Source: Mumia xiangluensis (GTDB lineage Bacteria; Actinomycetota; Actinomycetes; Propionibacteriales; Nocardioidaceae). From it: DNA of 64,000 nt. Shown here piece by piece: positions 40,059 to 47,601 of this stretch. Position 1 is the first letter of the stretch; every line of letters begins with the position of its first letter. Both the position numbers and the translations under genes were made by a program. The notes beneath the pieces are model-generated. The model ran no database searches. It was not told where the DNA came from and worked only from the letters and a program-made list of their open reading frames with translations. The stretch is taken from NCBI RefSeq assembly GCF_010994095.1, contig NZ_WJYO01000001.1:248001-312000 (forward strand). Reading direction: 5' to 3'.

Positions 40059-41021
40059 GTGCACACCGTCCTCCGGCTCGCCGCTCGTGGTCTCCCGGTC
40101 GCGCTCGCGGTCGCGCTCGCGATGCGCTGGCTCGACGTCACCGCCCGCGGGACCGTCCCCGCCGTACAGGCGCTCGCTCCTCTGTGGGTGGTGCTGACTG
40201 CGCTGGGCGTGGTCACGGTGATGGTCGTTCGCCGGTGGCGGGTGCTGGCCTGGTACGCGCCGGCGGCGCTGCTCGCGGCGTACGTCGCCGCGACGACGCT
40301 CACCCACGCGGGCGGCGCCGTCGACTCCCGCACACCCGGTCGCGACTTCACGCTCGCGTCGCTCAACGCGGACTACGGTGAGGCGGATCCTGCCGCGGTC
40401 GTGCGTCTGGTGGACGAGAGGCGCGTCGACGCCCTCGTGCTGCTGGAGGCGGACGCCGACTATCTCGCCGCGCTCGACGCAGCCGGGATGCAACGCCTCA
40501 TGCCGTTCCGCGTGCACTCCGGCCGCGACAACCCGGTGGCCGGGTCGATGATCCTCGCCGGGGAACCCCTCGCCGCCGTCATCGCCCCGGCCGAGCCCGG
40601 GCCGTACGAGTTCGAGCAGCCGGCGGCCGACCTCGTCGTCGGCAACCGCCTGGTCCGCATCCGCGCCGTCCACCCGTGGCCGCCGATCCTGGGCGGCGCG
40701 TCCGCGTGGCGACGCCAGCTCGACCACCTCCGGATCTGGGCCGGCTCGCAGCCCGAGGGCGTGCCCGTCGTGCTCGCGGGCGACTTCAACGCGTCCGCAG
40801 ACCACCCGGTGTTCCGGCGGCTGTCCGACGGGTTCATCGACGCCGTCGACGCGGCCGGACCACGACTCGCCCCGACCTGGCCGCGCGGACTGTCGCTGGT
40901 GCCACCGTTCGTCACGCTCGACCACATCCTCAGCCGCGGCGCTCGGCCGTACGTCGCCGACACGTTCACGATCGAGGGCACCGACCACGCCGGGGTGATC
41001 GCGCGGCTCCGCGTCCCCTGA
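40059..41021 (+). CDS. Endonuclease/exonuclease/phosphatase family membrane protein
   Basis: A 320-residue protein. Three hydrophobic segments lie in the first ~95 residues, followed by an external EEP domain with VLLEADADY (metal-binding Glu), the His of RIRAVHPWPP, LAGDFNASADHPVF (GDFN) and the terminal catalytic His of GTDHAGVIARL with LDHILS before it. EEP proteins cleave phosphodiesters in nucleic acids or lipids; the membrane anchor suggests an envelope substrate. The GTG has a CACACT -10-like box six bases upstream. Confidence 0.87.
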   Translation: MHTVLRLAARGLPVALAVALAMRWLDVTARGTVPAVQALAPLWVVLTALGVVTVMVVRRWRVLAWYAPAALLAAYVAATTLTHAGGAVDSRTPGRDFTLASLNADYGEADPAAVVRLVDERRVDALVLLEADADYLAALDAAGMQRLMPFRVHSGRDNPVAGSMILAGEPLAAVIAPAEPGPYEFEQPAADLVVGNRLVRIRAVHPWPPILGGASAWRRQLDHLRIWAGSQPEGVPVVLAGDFNASADHPVFRRLSDGFIDAVDAAGPRLAPTWPRGLSLVPPFVTLDHILSRGARPYVADTFTIEGTDHAGVIARLRVP

Positions 41022-41036
41022 CCCGGTGCCCTCGAG

Positions 41037-42935
41037 TCACGCCAGGAGCTCGGCCACCATCTCGCCGATCAGACGGTCACCGTGCTGGGTGAGGATCGAC
41101 TCCGCGTGGAACTGGATGCCGCGGTATCCCGGCCCAGCGACGGTGTGCACGTCGCCCGACTCCGCATCGGTCTCGATGCTCACGCCGGCGGGCAGCCCGG
41201 TGTCGGGCTCCCGTGCCACGAAGGTGTTGTAGAAGCCGACCGTCTCGGTGCGTCCGCGCAGCGGCAGCACCGACTGCGTGCCCTGGAACACGATGTCCTT
41301 GTAGACGAGGTCGAGCCCGACCGCCCCGCACAGGACCTGGTGCCCGAGGCACACGGCGAGGAACGGCGTACGCGACGCGAGCAGGTCGTCGACGGCACGG
41401 CGGACGGTCGCGATCTTCGGGTCGGCGAGATCACGGGGGTCGCCGGGGCCCGGGCCGACGACGACGAGGTCGTACCCGTCGTACGACGCAGGGCCGGCGT
41501 AGTCCTCGTGCCGGACCACGTCGGAGGCGATCCCCAGCACCCCGAGCACGTGCGACAGCATGTTGACGAAGTCGTCCTCGTTGTCGAGGATCAGCGCGCG
41601 TCGTCCCGCGAGCACCTCGGCCGGCGCCGTACCCGACTGGTCCGACAGCCAGAACTGGCTCAGCCGCTGGTTGCGGGACCCGAGCGCGATGAGCACCTCG
41701 TCGTCGTGCGCGAACGCGTCGAAGCCCGCCTGCGGCGTCGGCGCCGCAGGCACGAGGCCGAACGCGCTCAGCACTCCCGCCGCCTTCGCGTGCGTCTCTG
41801 CCGTCTCGTAGTCGGGGTCGGAGTCGCGCACCAGCGTCGCCCCCGCGGTCACCTTGAGGTTGCCGTCGAGGTCGACGTCGGCCGTACGGATCAGGATCGG
41901 CGAGTCGGCTGTCGGCTCACCGTCGGCATCCCGGCCGATCAGCGCCGCCGCGGCCGCGTAGTAGCCACGACCCTCCGTCTCGTACTTCTTGATCAGCCGG
42001 CACGCGTTCTCCACGGGGCTGCCGGTGACGGTCGCCGCGAACATCGAGTCGCGCAGCACCTCGCGCACGTCGCGGTGGGTCCGCCCCGCGAGAAGGTACT
42101 CGGTGTGGACGAGGTGCGTCATCGGCTTGAGGAACGGGCCGAGCACCATGCCGCCCTCGGAGCAGATGTCGCACATCATCTTGAGCTCCTCGTCGACGAC
42201 CATGAAGAGCTCGTAGATCTCCTTCTCGTCGTCGAGGAAGCGCAGCAGCTCGCGCTTGCGATCAGCCTGTGTCTCGAGGCCGCGCAGGCGGAACGTGCCG
42301 GAGATCGGGTTCATCCGGACCTGGCCCGCGTCGACGCTCACGTGCCGTTCTGGGCTCGCCCCGATGAGGTAGCGCTCGCCGGTGAAGATCAGGAACGTCC
42401 AGTGCGCACCCCGCTCGCGCTCGAGCAGCCGCCGCAGCACCGTCAGCGCCGCCGTCGGACCCCAGTCCGCGAGGCGCGCCCGGTAGTGGCGCCCGATGAC
42501 GAGGTTCGCTCCCTCACCCTGCCCGATCTCGGAGTCGATGACGTCGCGGACCATCGCGGCGTACGTCTCGTCGTCGGTCTCGAACCCGCCCTTGTCGTCC
42601 AGCCCGATCTCGCCGTCGGGGAGCGCCGCGAGCAGGTCGTCCAGCGCGACCTCGAGCGACGTCTCCGCTGCGATCACCGACAGCGGGGTGCCGTCGTCGT
42701 GCGCCTCGAAGCCCCGCTCGCGCACCTGGCGGTACGGGACGAGGACGAGGCTGTCGTACGAGTACCCCGTCGACGCCTCCGCGGTCGACGGCATGGCCGA
42801 GGGTTCGGTGAGCGGGACGTCGAGGAGCGAGTCGACATCGGTGCGGCCGCCGCCGAGCAGGAGCACGCGGTCGGAGTCGCGCACACGGATGATCGCGTAC
42901 GCGGGAAGGGTGAGCAGGTGCTCGAGAGCGTTCAT
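41037..42935 (-). CDS. Fused anthranilate synthase (PhzE/TrpEG-like)
   Basis: A 632-residue fusion. Residues ~1-425 are the chorismate-binding TrpE part (RMNPISGTFRLRG, VVDEELKMMCDIC, HTEYLLAGRTHRDVREVLRD, TVTGSPVENACRLIKKYE). Residues ~440-632 are a class I glutamine amidotransferase with the nucleophile Cys in AVCLGHQVLCG and His-Glu in FHAESIL. The wording of the TrpE motifs is closer to PhzE (2-amino-2-deoxyisochorismate synthase) than to standard TrpE, yet the mRNA leader carries a trp leader peptide, which points to tryptophan biosynthesis. ATG 42935 has GAGGA ten bases upstream. No other trp or phz gene is nearby. Confidence 0.85.
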   Translation of the reverse strand: MNALEHLLTLPAYAIIRVRDSDRVLLLGGGRTDVDSLLDVPLTEPSAMPSTAEASTGYSYDSLVLVPYRQVRERGFEAHDDGTPLSVIAAETSLEVALDDLLAALPDGEIGLDDKGGFETDDETYAAMVRDVIDSEIGQGEGANLVIGRHYRARLADWGPTAALTVLRRLLERERGAHWTFLIFTGERYLIGASPERHVSVDAGQVRMNPISGTFRLRGLETQADRKRELLRFLDDEKEIYELFMVVDEELKMMCDICSEGGMVLGPFLKPMTHLVHTEYLLAGRTHRDVREVLRDSMFAATVTGSPVENACRLIKKYETEGRGYYAAAAALIGRDADGEPTADSPILIRTADVDLDGNLKVTAGATLVRDSDPDYETAETHAKAAGVLSAFGLVPAAPTPQAGFDAFAHDDEVLIALGSRNQRLSQFWLSDQSGTAPAEVLAGRRALILDNEDDFVNMLSHVLGVLGIASDVVRHEDYAGPASYDGYDLVVVGPGPGDPRDLADPKIATVRRAVDDLLASRTPFLAVCLGHQVLCGAVGLDLVYKDIVFQGTQSVLPLRGRTETVGFYNTFVAREPDTGLPAGVSIETDAESGDVHTVAGPGYRGIQFHAESILTQHGDRLIGEMVAELLA

Positions 42936-42973
42936 CGTCGGTCCTCGTACGGAGTGGTCGGCCGACGCGATCT

Positions 42974-43039
42974 CCAGACGCGGCCGAGAGGGCGGGGTCT
43001 GGGGAACAGCACGAGACACCACCTAGAGGTGGCGCCACC
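42974..43039 (-). promoter_or_regulatory. trp attenuator structures
   Basis: On the minus strand the Trp-codon segment (43039-43034) can pair with 43033-43028, a perfect 12-bp palindrome. The middle segment (43032-43027) can instead pair with 43024-43019, so the two folds exclude each other. Downstream, CCAGAC and GTCTGG (42974-42979, 42997-43002) form a third hairpin. No T-run follows, so control may act on translation rather than by classic termination. Confidence 0.6.
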
Positions 43040-43064
43040 AACCGAGCGTGGTCCGTGCGGTCAT
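43023..43064 (-). CDS. trpL: trp leader peptide
   Basis: Thirteen codons, MTARTTLGWWRHL, with two adjacent Trp codons at positions 9 and 10 and a TAG stop, 88 bases before the anthranilate synthase start codon. The Trp codons sit in the first arm of mutually exclusive hairpins. The ATG is seven bases after a TACGCT -10 box, so the leader is read from the very 5' end of the mRNA, as in the Streptomyces trpE leaders. Confidence 0.82.
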   Translation of the reverse strand: MTARTTLGWWRHL

Positions 43065-43071
43065 GCGGCAG

Positions 43072-43077
43072 AGCGTA
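43072..43077 (-). promoter_or_regulatory. Leaderless -10 box (trpL)
   Basis: TACGCT on the minus strand, seven bases (CTGCCGC) before the trpL ATG at 43064. Confidence 0.65.
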
Positions 43078-43087
43078 GCGCACGCGC

Positions 43088-44734
43088 TCACGGAGTCGGT
43101 GTCGGCGTAGGCGTGGGCGTGGGCGTGGGCGTGGGCGTGGGCGTGGGCGCGGTGAGCGTGGCGAGGTCGACGTACGGCTCGACGCCGATGGTGCCGTCGG
43201 GGTTGAAGTTCACCGGCTGCAACCCGACGGGGGTGCCGTCGGCGTAGGTGATGAGCGTCGCCTGCGCCTGGCGCCGCAGCTTGCTGCCCAGGGCGAACGC
43301 GAACGCGGCGCCTCCCGTGCTGGCGTTCGTGAAGCTCACCGTCCTGCGACCGTCCTCGGCGACCTGCACCGTCGGCCCACGCTGCACGTGCAGATGACCG
43401 GACAGCACGAGGTCGACGCAACCCGACGCGGCGACCTCGTCGCCCGTGGTCGGGCTGTGCACCACGACCGTACTGACGTCGCCGTCCTCGCACGACGTCG
43501 TGGTCAGCTCCTCGCCCTGCTGCTTGATCGAGGTGTTGCCCTGGCTCCATCCGGCCGTCAGGCCGGAGCTGCGGGGGTCGCTGAACCCGATGAACCGGAT
43601 GCCCTCGACGTCGACCGGCTCGCCGTCGAGCACGGTGAAGCCCTCGTCCTCCATCTGGTCGGCGATGTACGGGCCCTCGTCGTGGTTGCCGGCCACCGCC
43701 ACGACCGGCATGTCACGGAACTGGTCGGCGAGCGAACGGATGCTGAACCCCTCCCACGACCCGCCCGTCGACGTGTCGTCGCCGGCGTCGATCAGGAGCG
43801 ACGCACCGACCTCGTCGGACACCGCCTTCACCACCGGGTCCATGCCGACGTTGTCGTGGCGGTCCGAGACGAGGACGGCGACGACCTCCCCGTCCTCCGG
43901 CTGACGCAGCTGGTCTGCGATCTCGGGGACGCGGTCGGCGAGGGCGCCGTAGAACTTGACCGACGTGTCGTACGTCGTGATGGCGGACTCGACGATCGAC
44001 CTGCTTGCGTCGGTTGCACTCCCGGACGAGACCTCGATCCCGGCCAGGTCGACGTCGGCGACCTCGTCGGCGATCTCCGGGTAGACCTGCCCGATCGGCC
44101 GCCACCGCACGTCTGCCACGGTCTCCTCCGGCGGCTCCGGCCACGTCAGGAGGACGAGGGCAAGGACCGATGCCAGTCCGAGCGCGATCACCGCGCGCTG
44201 CGGTCGCTTCCGGCGTACGGCGCTGCGCACCCGCTCGGCGACCTCGCTGCGACGCCGCTGCCCGACGAGCATCCACACCGCGACCAGCAGGATCGCGACC
44301 ACGAGCCCGGCGCCGAGCCCGCGCAGCGCCGACGTGATCGCGATGTCGCGCACCACGCTGCTGATCTGCGCGATCTCCGCCTCGGGCTGCGAGGCGATGA
44401 CCGCGTCGCGGGCGACGAGCTCGTTGAGGCTGTCGGCCTCGGTGTCGCCGAGGTCGATGGACACCCCGAGGTCGAATGGCTGGTCGACCGCCATCCGTAC
44501 CTTCGGGAGGACCGATCCGAAGTCGAGCGTGGCGTGGCCGTCGAACGTCGGCGTGACCGTGCCCGAGTGCGCACCCACGAGCACCGTGCGGTGGGCGTGC
44601 GTGAACAGGGTCATGCCGACGACGCACGCGACCGCCAGGCCGACGAGCGCGACGACCGCGGCCAGGAGCCAGCGGCGGGGGCGGCGGCGTACGGGGGTCG
44701 GGCCGGATGCGGTGGATTCGTTCGGGGAAGGCAT
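43088..44734 (-). CDS. Membrane metallophosphoesterase with Thr-Pro repeat tail
   Basis: A 548-residue protein. Membrane helices at ~24-46, ~145-170 and ~195-212 precede a metallophosphoesterase domain: VLVSDRHDN (variant of D-x-H), LIDAGDDTSTGG, AVAGNHDEG, VVVHSPTT and VLSGHLHVQRG. The catalytic domain should lie outside the membrane. The protein ends in a run of about ten Thr-Pro pairs encoded by a hexanucleotide repeat. The ATG at 44734 has a CAGACT -10-like box seven bases upstream. The substrate is unknown. Confidence 0.85.
   Translation of the reverse strand: MPSPNESTASGPTPVRRRPRRWLLAAVVALVGLAVACVVGMTLFTHAHRTVLVGAHSGTVTPTFDGHATLDFGSVLPKVRMAVDQPFDLGVSIDLGDTEADSLNELVARDAVIASQPEAEIAQISSVVRDIAITSALRGLGAGLVVAILLVAVWMLVGQRRRSEVAERVRSAVRRKRPQRAVIALGLASVLALVLLTWPEPPEETVADVRWRPIGQVYPEIADEVADVDLAGIEVSSGSATDASRSIVESAITTYDTSVKFYGALADRVPEIADQLRQPEDGEVVAVLVSDRHDNVGMDPVVKAVSDEVGASLLIDAGDDTSTGGSWEGFSIRSLADQFRDMPVVAVAGNHDEGPYIADQMEDEGFTVLDGEPVDVEGIRFIGFSDPRSSGLTAGWSQGNTSIKQQGEELTTTSCEDGDVSTVVVHSPTTGDEVAASGCVDLVLSGHLHVQRGPTVQVAEDGRRTVSFTNASTGGAAFAFALGSKLRRQAQATLITYADGTPVGLQPVNFNPDGTIGVEPYVDLATLTAPTPTPTPTPTPTPTPTPTP
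43104..43147 (-). repeat. Hexanucleotide repeat coding the Thr-Pro tail
   Basis: About seven copies of GGCGTG (plus strand), the first ones slightly degenerate, at the 3' end of the metallophosphoesterase gene. Each copy adds one Thr-Pro pair, so the tail length can vary without a frameshift. Confidence 0.9.
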
Positions 44735-44868
44735 CACCCCCAGTCTGTCGTACGCGCAAGGGGCGCGCGGCCGCCTTACACCACGACCGTCAACTTGGAC
44801 TGGCGCCCAAGATGTGATGCCCCTAACATGCGTCACACCCGGTTGCACACCCAGTGGAGGTCGAGCCC

Positions 44869-46950
44869 ATGCGAAGCAGCGCAAGACGAAGCGGACGGGG
44901 CAGGCGCGCGGCGACGGTCGGAGCCGTCCTGGCAGCGCTGGTGGGCGTCCTCGCGACGACGTCCTCGGCGCAGGCGCAGGGCGAGTGGTGGGAGCCCACC
45001 AACCCGCCGGCCGTCGAGTCCGAGGTCAACGTCACGGGCGCCCCGTTCACGGGCACGACCTCGACCGGCGACGTACGCGGATACATCGACGCGCACACGC
45101 ACATGTTCTCCGACGAGGGCTTCGGTGGGCACGCGGTGTGCGGCGCGACGTTCAGCCACGCCGGCGTCGCGGACGCGCTCAAGGACTGCGACGGCCACGG
45201 CGTCTCGCTGCTCGAGAACCTCACCAACTCCGCCAAGGGCGCAGGGCCGCTCGACTCCCACGACACGACCGGGTGGCCGACGTTCCCCGAGTGGCCGTCG
45301 TACTCGTCGTTCACGCACCAGCAGATGTACTACAAGTGGGTCGAGCGGGCGTGGCGCGGCGGACAGCGCGTGATGGTCAACGACCTCGTCTCCAACACCG
45401 GGCTGTGCACGATCCTCGGCATCGTCGCCGGCCCCAACGAGGCACCGTGCGACGACATGGACGCGGTCCGCCGCGAGGCACGCAAGACGTACGAGCTCCA
45501 GGACTACGTCGACGCCCAGTACGGCGGCGCCGGCAAGGGCTGGTTCCGCGTCGTCACCACCCCGCAGCAGGCGCGCAGCGTCATCGAGCAGGGCAAGCTC
45601 GCCGTCGTGCTCGGCGTCGAGGTGTCCGAGCCGTTCGGCTGCAAGCAGGTCCTCGGGGTCGCCCAGTGCAACAAGGGCGACATCGACCGCGGGCTCGACG
45701 AGCTGAAGAGCCTCGGCGTCAGCAGCATGTTCCTCTGCCACAAGTTCGACAACGCCCTGTGCGGCGTGCGCTACGACGCAGGCACGACCGGCCTGATCGT
45801 CAACGTCGGCCAGTTCCTCACCACCGGCACCTGGTGGAACCCGCAGCCGTGCAAGCCGGGCGAGACCCCGGACAACACCGTCATCGGCGGCGTGATCCCG
45901 AAGGAGCTGTCGGTCATCCCCGGCCTGCCCGCGCTGCTGCCCGTCTATCCGACCGGCCCGCACTGCAACCCGCGCGGGCTCTCCGACCTCGGCGAGTACG
46001 CGCTGAAGGGCATGATGCAGCGCAACATGATGGTCGAGCTCGACCACATGAGCGCCAAGGCCGCCGATCGTGCGTTCGACGTCATGGAGGCCGGCGGATA
46101 CCCCGGCGCGCTGTCGAGCCACAGCTGGCTGGCCGGCACCTCGACTGAGCGGCTGTACCAGCTCGGCGGCTTCGCCACGCAGTACGGCCACTCGACCGGC
46201 GAGTACGTCGCCGACTGGCAGGCGACGCGCGCCCTGCGCCAGAAGTACGGCGTCGGCTACGGGTTCGGCATGGACATGAACGGCTTCGGCGGGACTCCCG
46301 CGCCCCCTGCGGACGACACCGAGAAGATCACCTACCCGTTCACGTCCGCCGACGGCGGCGCGGTGCTCGACCGGCAGCGCACCGGGCAGCGGGTGTGGGA
46401 CTACAACGTCGAGGGCGTCGCGCACTACGGCATGGTCCCCGACTGGATCGAGAGCCTCCGCCGCAAGGCCGGGTCCGCGATCACCGACGACCTGATGGCC
46501 GGCGCCCAGTCGTACCTCGACACGTGGACGGCATCGGCCACGTGGGCGCCGGGCCTGAACCTCGCCCGCGGCTCCACGGCGAGCGCGAGCTCCACCGAGT
46601 GGACGCTGCTCGGCCGCCTCAAGCCGTCGCAGGCGGTCGACGGCTCGCTCTCCACGCGGTGGGCGAGCGCGTGGGGCAGCGACTCCGAGTGGCTCCGTGT
46701 CGATCTGGCGACACCGCGCCAGGTGTCCCGCGTGACGATCGACTGGGAGGACGCGTACGCGTCGCGCTACCGGGTGGAGACGTCGCTCGACGGCTCGACG
46801 TGGTCGGCGGGGGCGACCGTCACCGCGTCGAACGGCGGCAGCGACGCCGTACGCATCCCCACGAGGTCCGCGCGGTTCGTCCGGGTGGTGAGCGAGAAGC
46901 GAGCCACGAAGTACGGGATCTCGATCCGAGAGCTCGGCGTCTTCAGCTGA
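44869..46950 (+). CDS. Secreted amidohydrolase-like protein with C-terminal F5/8 type C domain
   Basis: A 693-residue exported protein. The signal peptide (residues ~1-33) ends at SSAQAQG. A large metal-dependent hydrolase domain follows, with the H-x-H metal motif in YIDAHTHMFSDEG, then VVLGVEVSEPFGC, MMVELDHMSAKAAD, ALSSHSWL and YGFGMDMNGFG. This resembles membrane dipeptidase/amidohydrolase proteins. Residues ~560-693 are a discoidin-like F5/8 C sugar-binding domain (LARGSTASASSTEW, AVDGSLSTRWASAWGSDSEWLRVDL). ATG 44869 has GGAGG nine bases upstream. It probably acts on a cell-wall or extracellular substrate. Confidence 0.82.
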   Translation: MRSSARRSGRGRRAATVGAVLAALVGVLATTSSAQAQGEWWEPTNPPAVESEVNVTGAPFTGTTSTGDVRGYIDAHTHMFSDEGFGGHAVCGATFSHAGVADALKDCDGHGVSLLENLTNSAKGAGPLDSHDTTGWPTFPEWPSYSSFTHQQMYYKWVERAWRGGQRVMVNDLVSNTGLCTILGIVAGPNEAPCDDMDAVRREARKTYELQDYVDAQYGGAGKGWFRVVTTPQQARSVIEQGKLAVVLGVEVSEPFGCKQVLGVAQCNKGDIDRGLDELKSLGVSSMFLCHKFDNALCGVRYDAGTTGLIVNVGQFLTTGTWWNPQPCKPGETPDNTVIGGVIPKELSVIPGLPALLPVYPTGPHCNPRGLSDLGEYALKGMMQRNMMVELDHMSAKAADRAFDVMEAGGYPGALSSHSWLAGTSTERLYQLGGFATQYGHSTGEYVADWQATRALRQKYGVGYGFGMDMNGFGGTPAPPADDTEKITYPFTSADGGAVLDRQRTGQRVWDYNVEGVAHYGMVPDWIESLRRKAGSAITDDLMAGAQSYLDTWTASATWAPGLNLARGSTASASSTEWTLLGRLKPSQAVDGSLSTRWASAWGSDSEWLRVDLATPRQVSRVTIDWEDAYASRYRVETSLDGSTWSAGATVTASNGGSDAVRIPTRSARFVRVVSEKRATKYGISIRELGVFS

Positions 46951-47029
46951 CGAGTCACGCTTTCGGCGGCCGCGAGTCACGCTCTGTGACTCGCGGCCGC
47001 CGGCCGTACGTCCTAGCGTAAGGCTGGGG

Positions 47030-47551
47030 GTGTCGCTGATGGCGCGCGTGCAGGTGGTCTACGAGTCGATCTGGGGCAACACCGCGGCGGTCGCGAGGGC
47101 GATCGGCGAAGGGATAGCCACGCGGCTCGGCGACGACGCCGTGACGGTGCAGGAGGCGTCCCCGCAGACGCCGCTCGATCCTGCCGCCGAGCTGCTCGTG
47201 GTCGGCGGGCCCACGCACGCGTTCGGCATGTCGAAGGCGGCCACGCGGGAGTCGGCCCGCGACCGCGGCGCGTCGCGGATCCCGGAGAGCGGCATCCGCG
47301 AGTGGATCGAGGCCCTCCCGTTCCCCGGGACGGCGGTGGGCGTCGCGACCTTCGACACCCGGACGGTGTCCCCGCGGCTCCCTGGCTCGGCCGCCAAGAA
47401 GGCACTCAAGCGGCTCGTCAGCCAGGGCTTCGAGCCGGCGGCGAAGGCCGAGACCTTCGGCGTCCACGGGTACGAGGGACCGCTCGCGGACGGCGAGCTC
47501 GAACGCGCCCGCGCCTGGGGCGCCGACCTCGCCGCCGCCGTACCGCAGTGA
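47030..47551 (+). CDS. Flavodoxin family protein
   Basis: A 173-residue FMN protein. The phosphate-binding loop YESIWGNTAAVARAI (S-x-x-G-N-T) is at residues ~11-25 and the isoalloxazine loop region is VVGGPTHAFGMSK. It is longer than a simple flavodoxin because of a C-terminal helical part. The likely role is single- or two-electron transfer or quinone reduction. The start is GTG 47030 or ATG 47039; TAAGGCT lies just upstream, so the mRNA is probably leaderless. Confidence 0.85.
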   Translation: MSLMARVQVVYESIWGNTAAVARAIGEGIATRLGDDAVTVQEASPQTPLDPAAELLVVGGPTHAFGMSKAATRESARDRGASRIPESGIREWIEALPFPGTAVGVATFDTRTVSPRLPGSAAKKALKRLVSQGFEPAAKAETFGVHGYEGPLADGELERARAWGADLAAAVPQ

Positions 47552-47601
47552 CGCCTGGGCCCGCCGAGCAGAGACCCGGGGTCGCCCGAACATGAACCTG
47601 G

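Noticed and set aside
38631-40988. A 785-codon open frame antisense to htrA and the EEP gene
   Set aside because: It runs across a strong terminator and two genes, is Arg/Gly/Asp-rich and shows no motif; a mirror frame.
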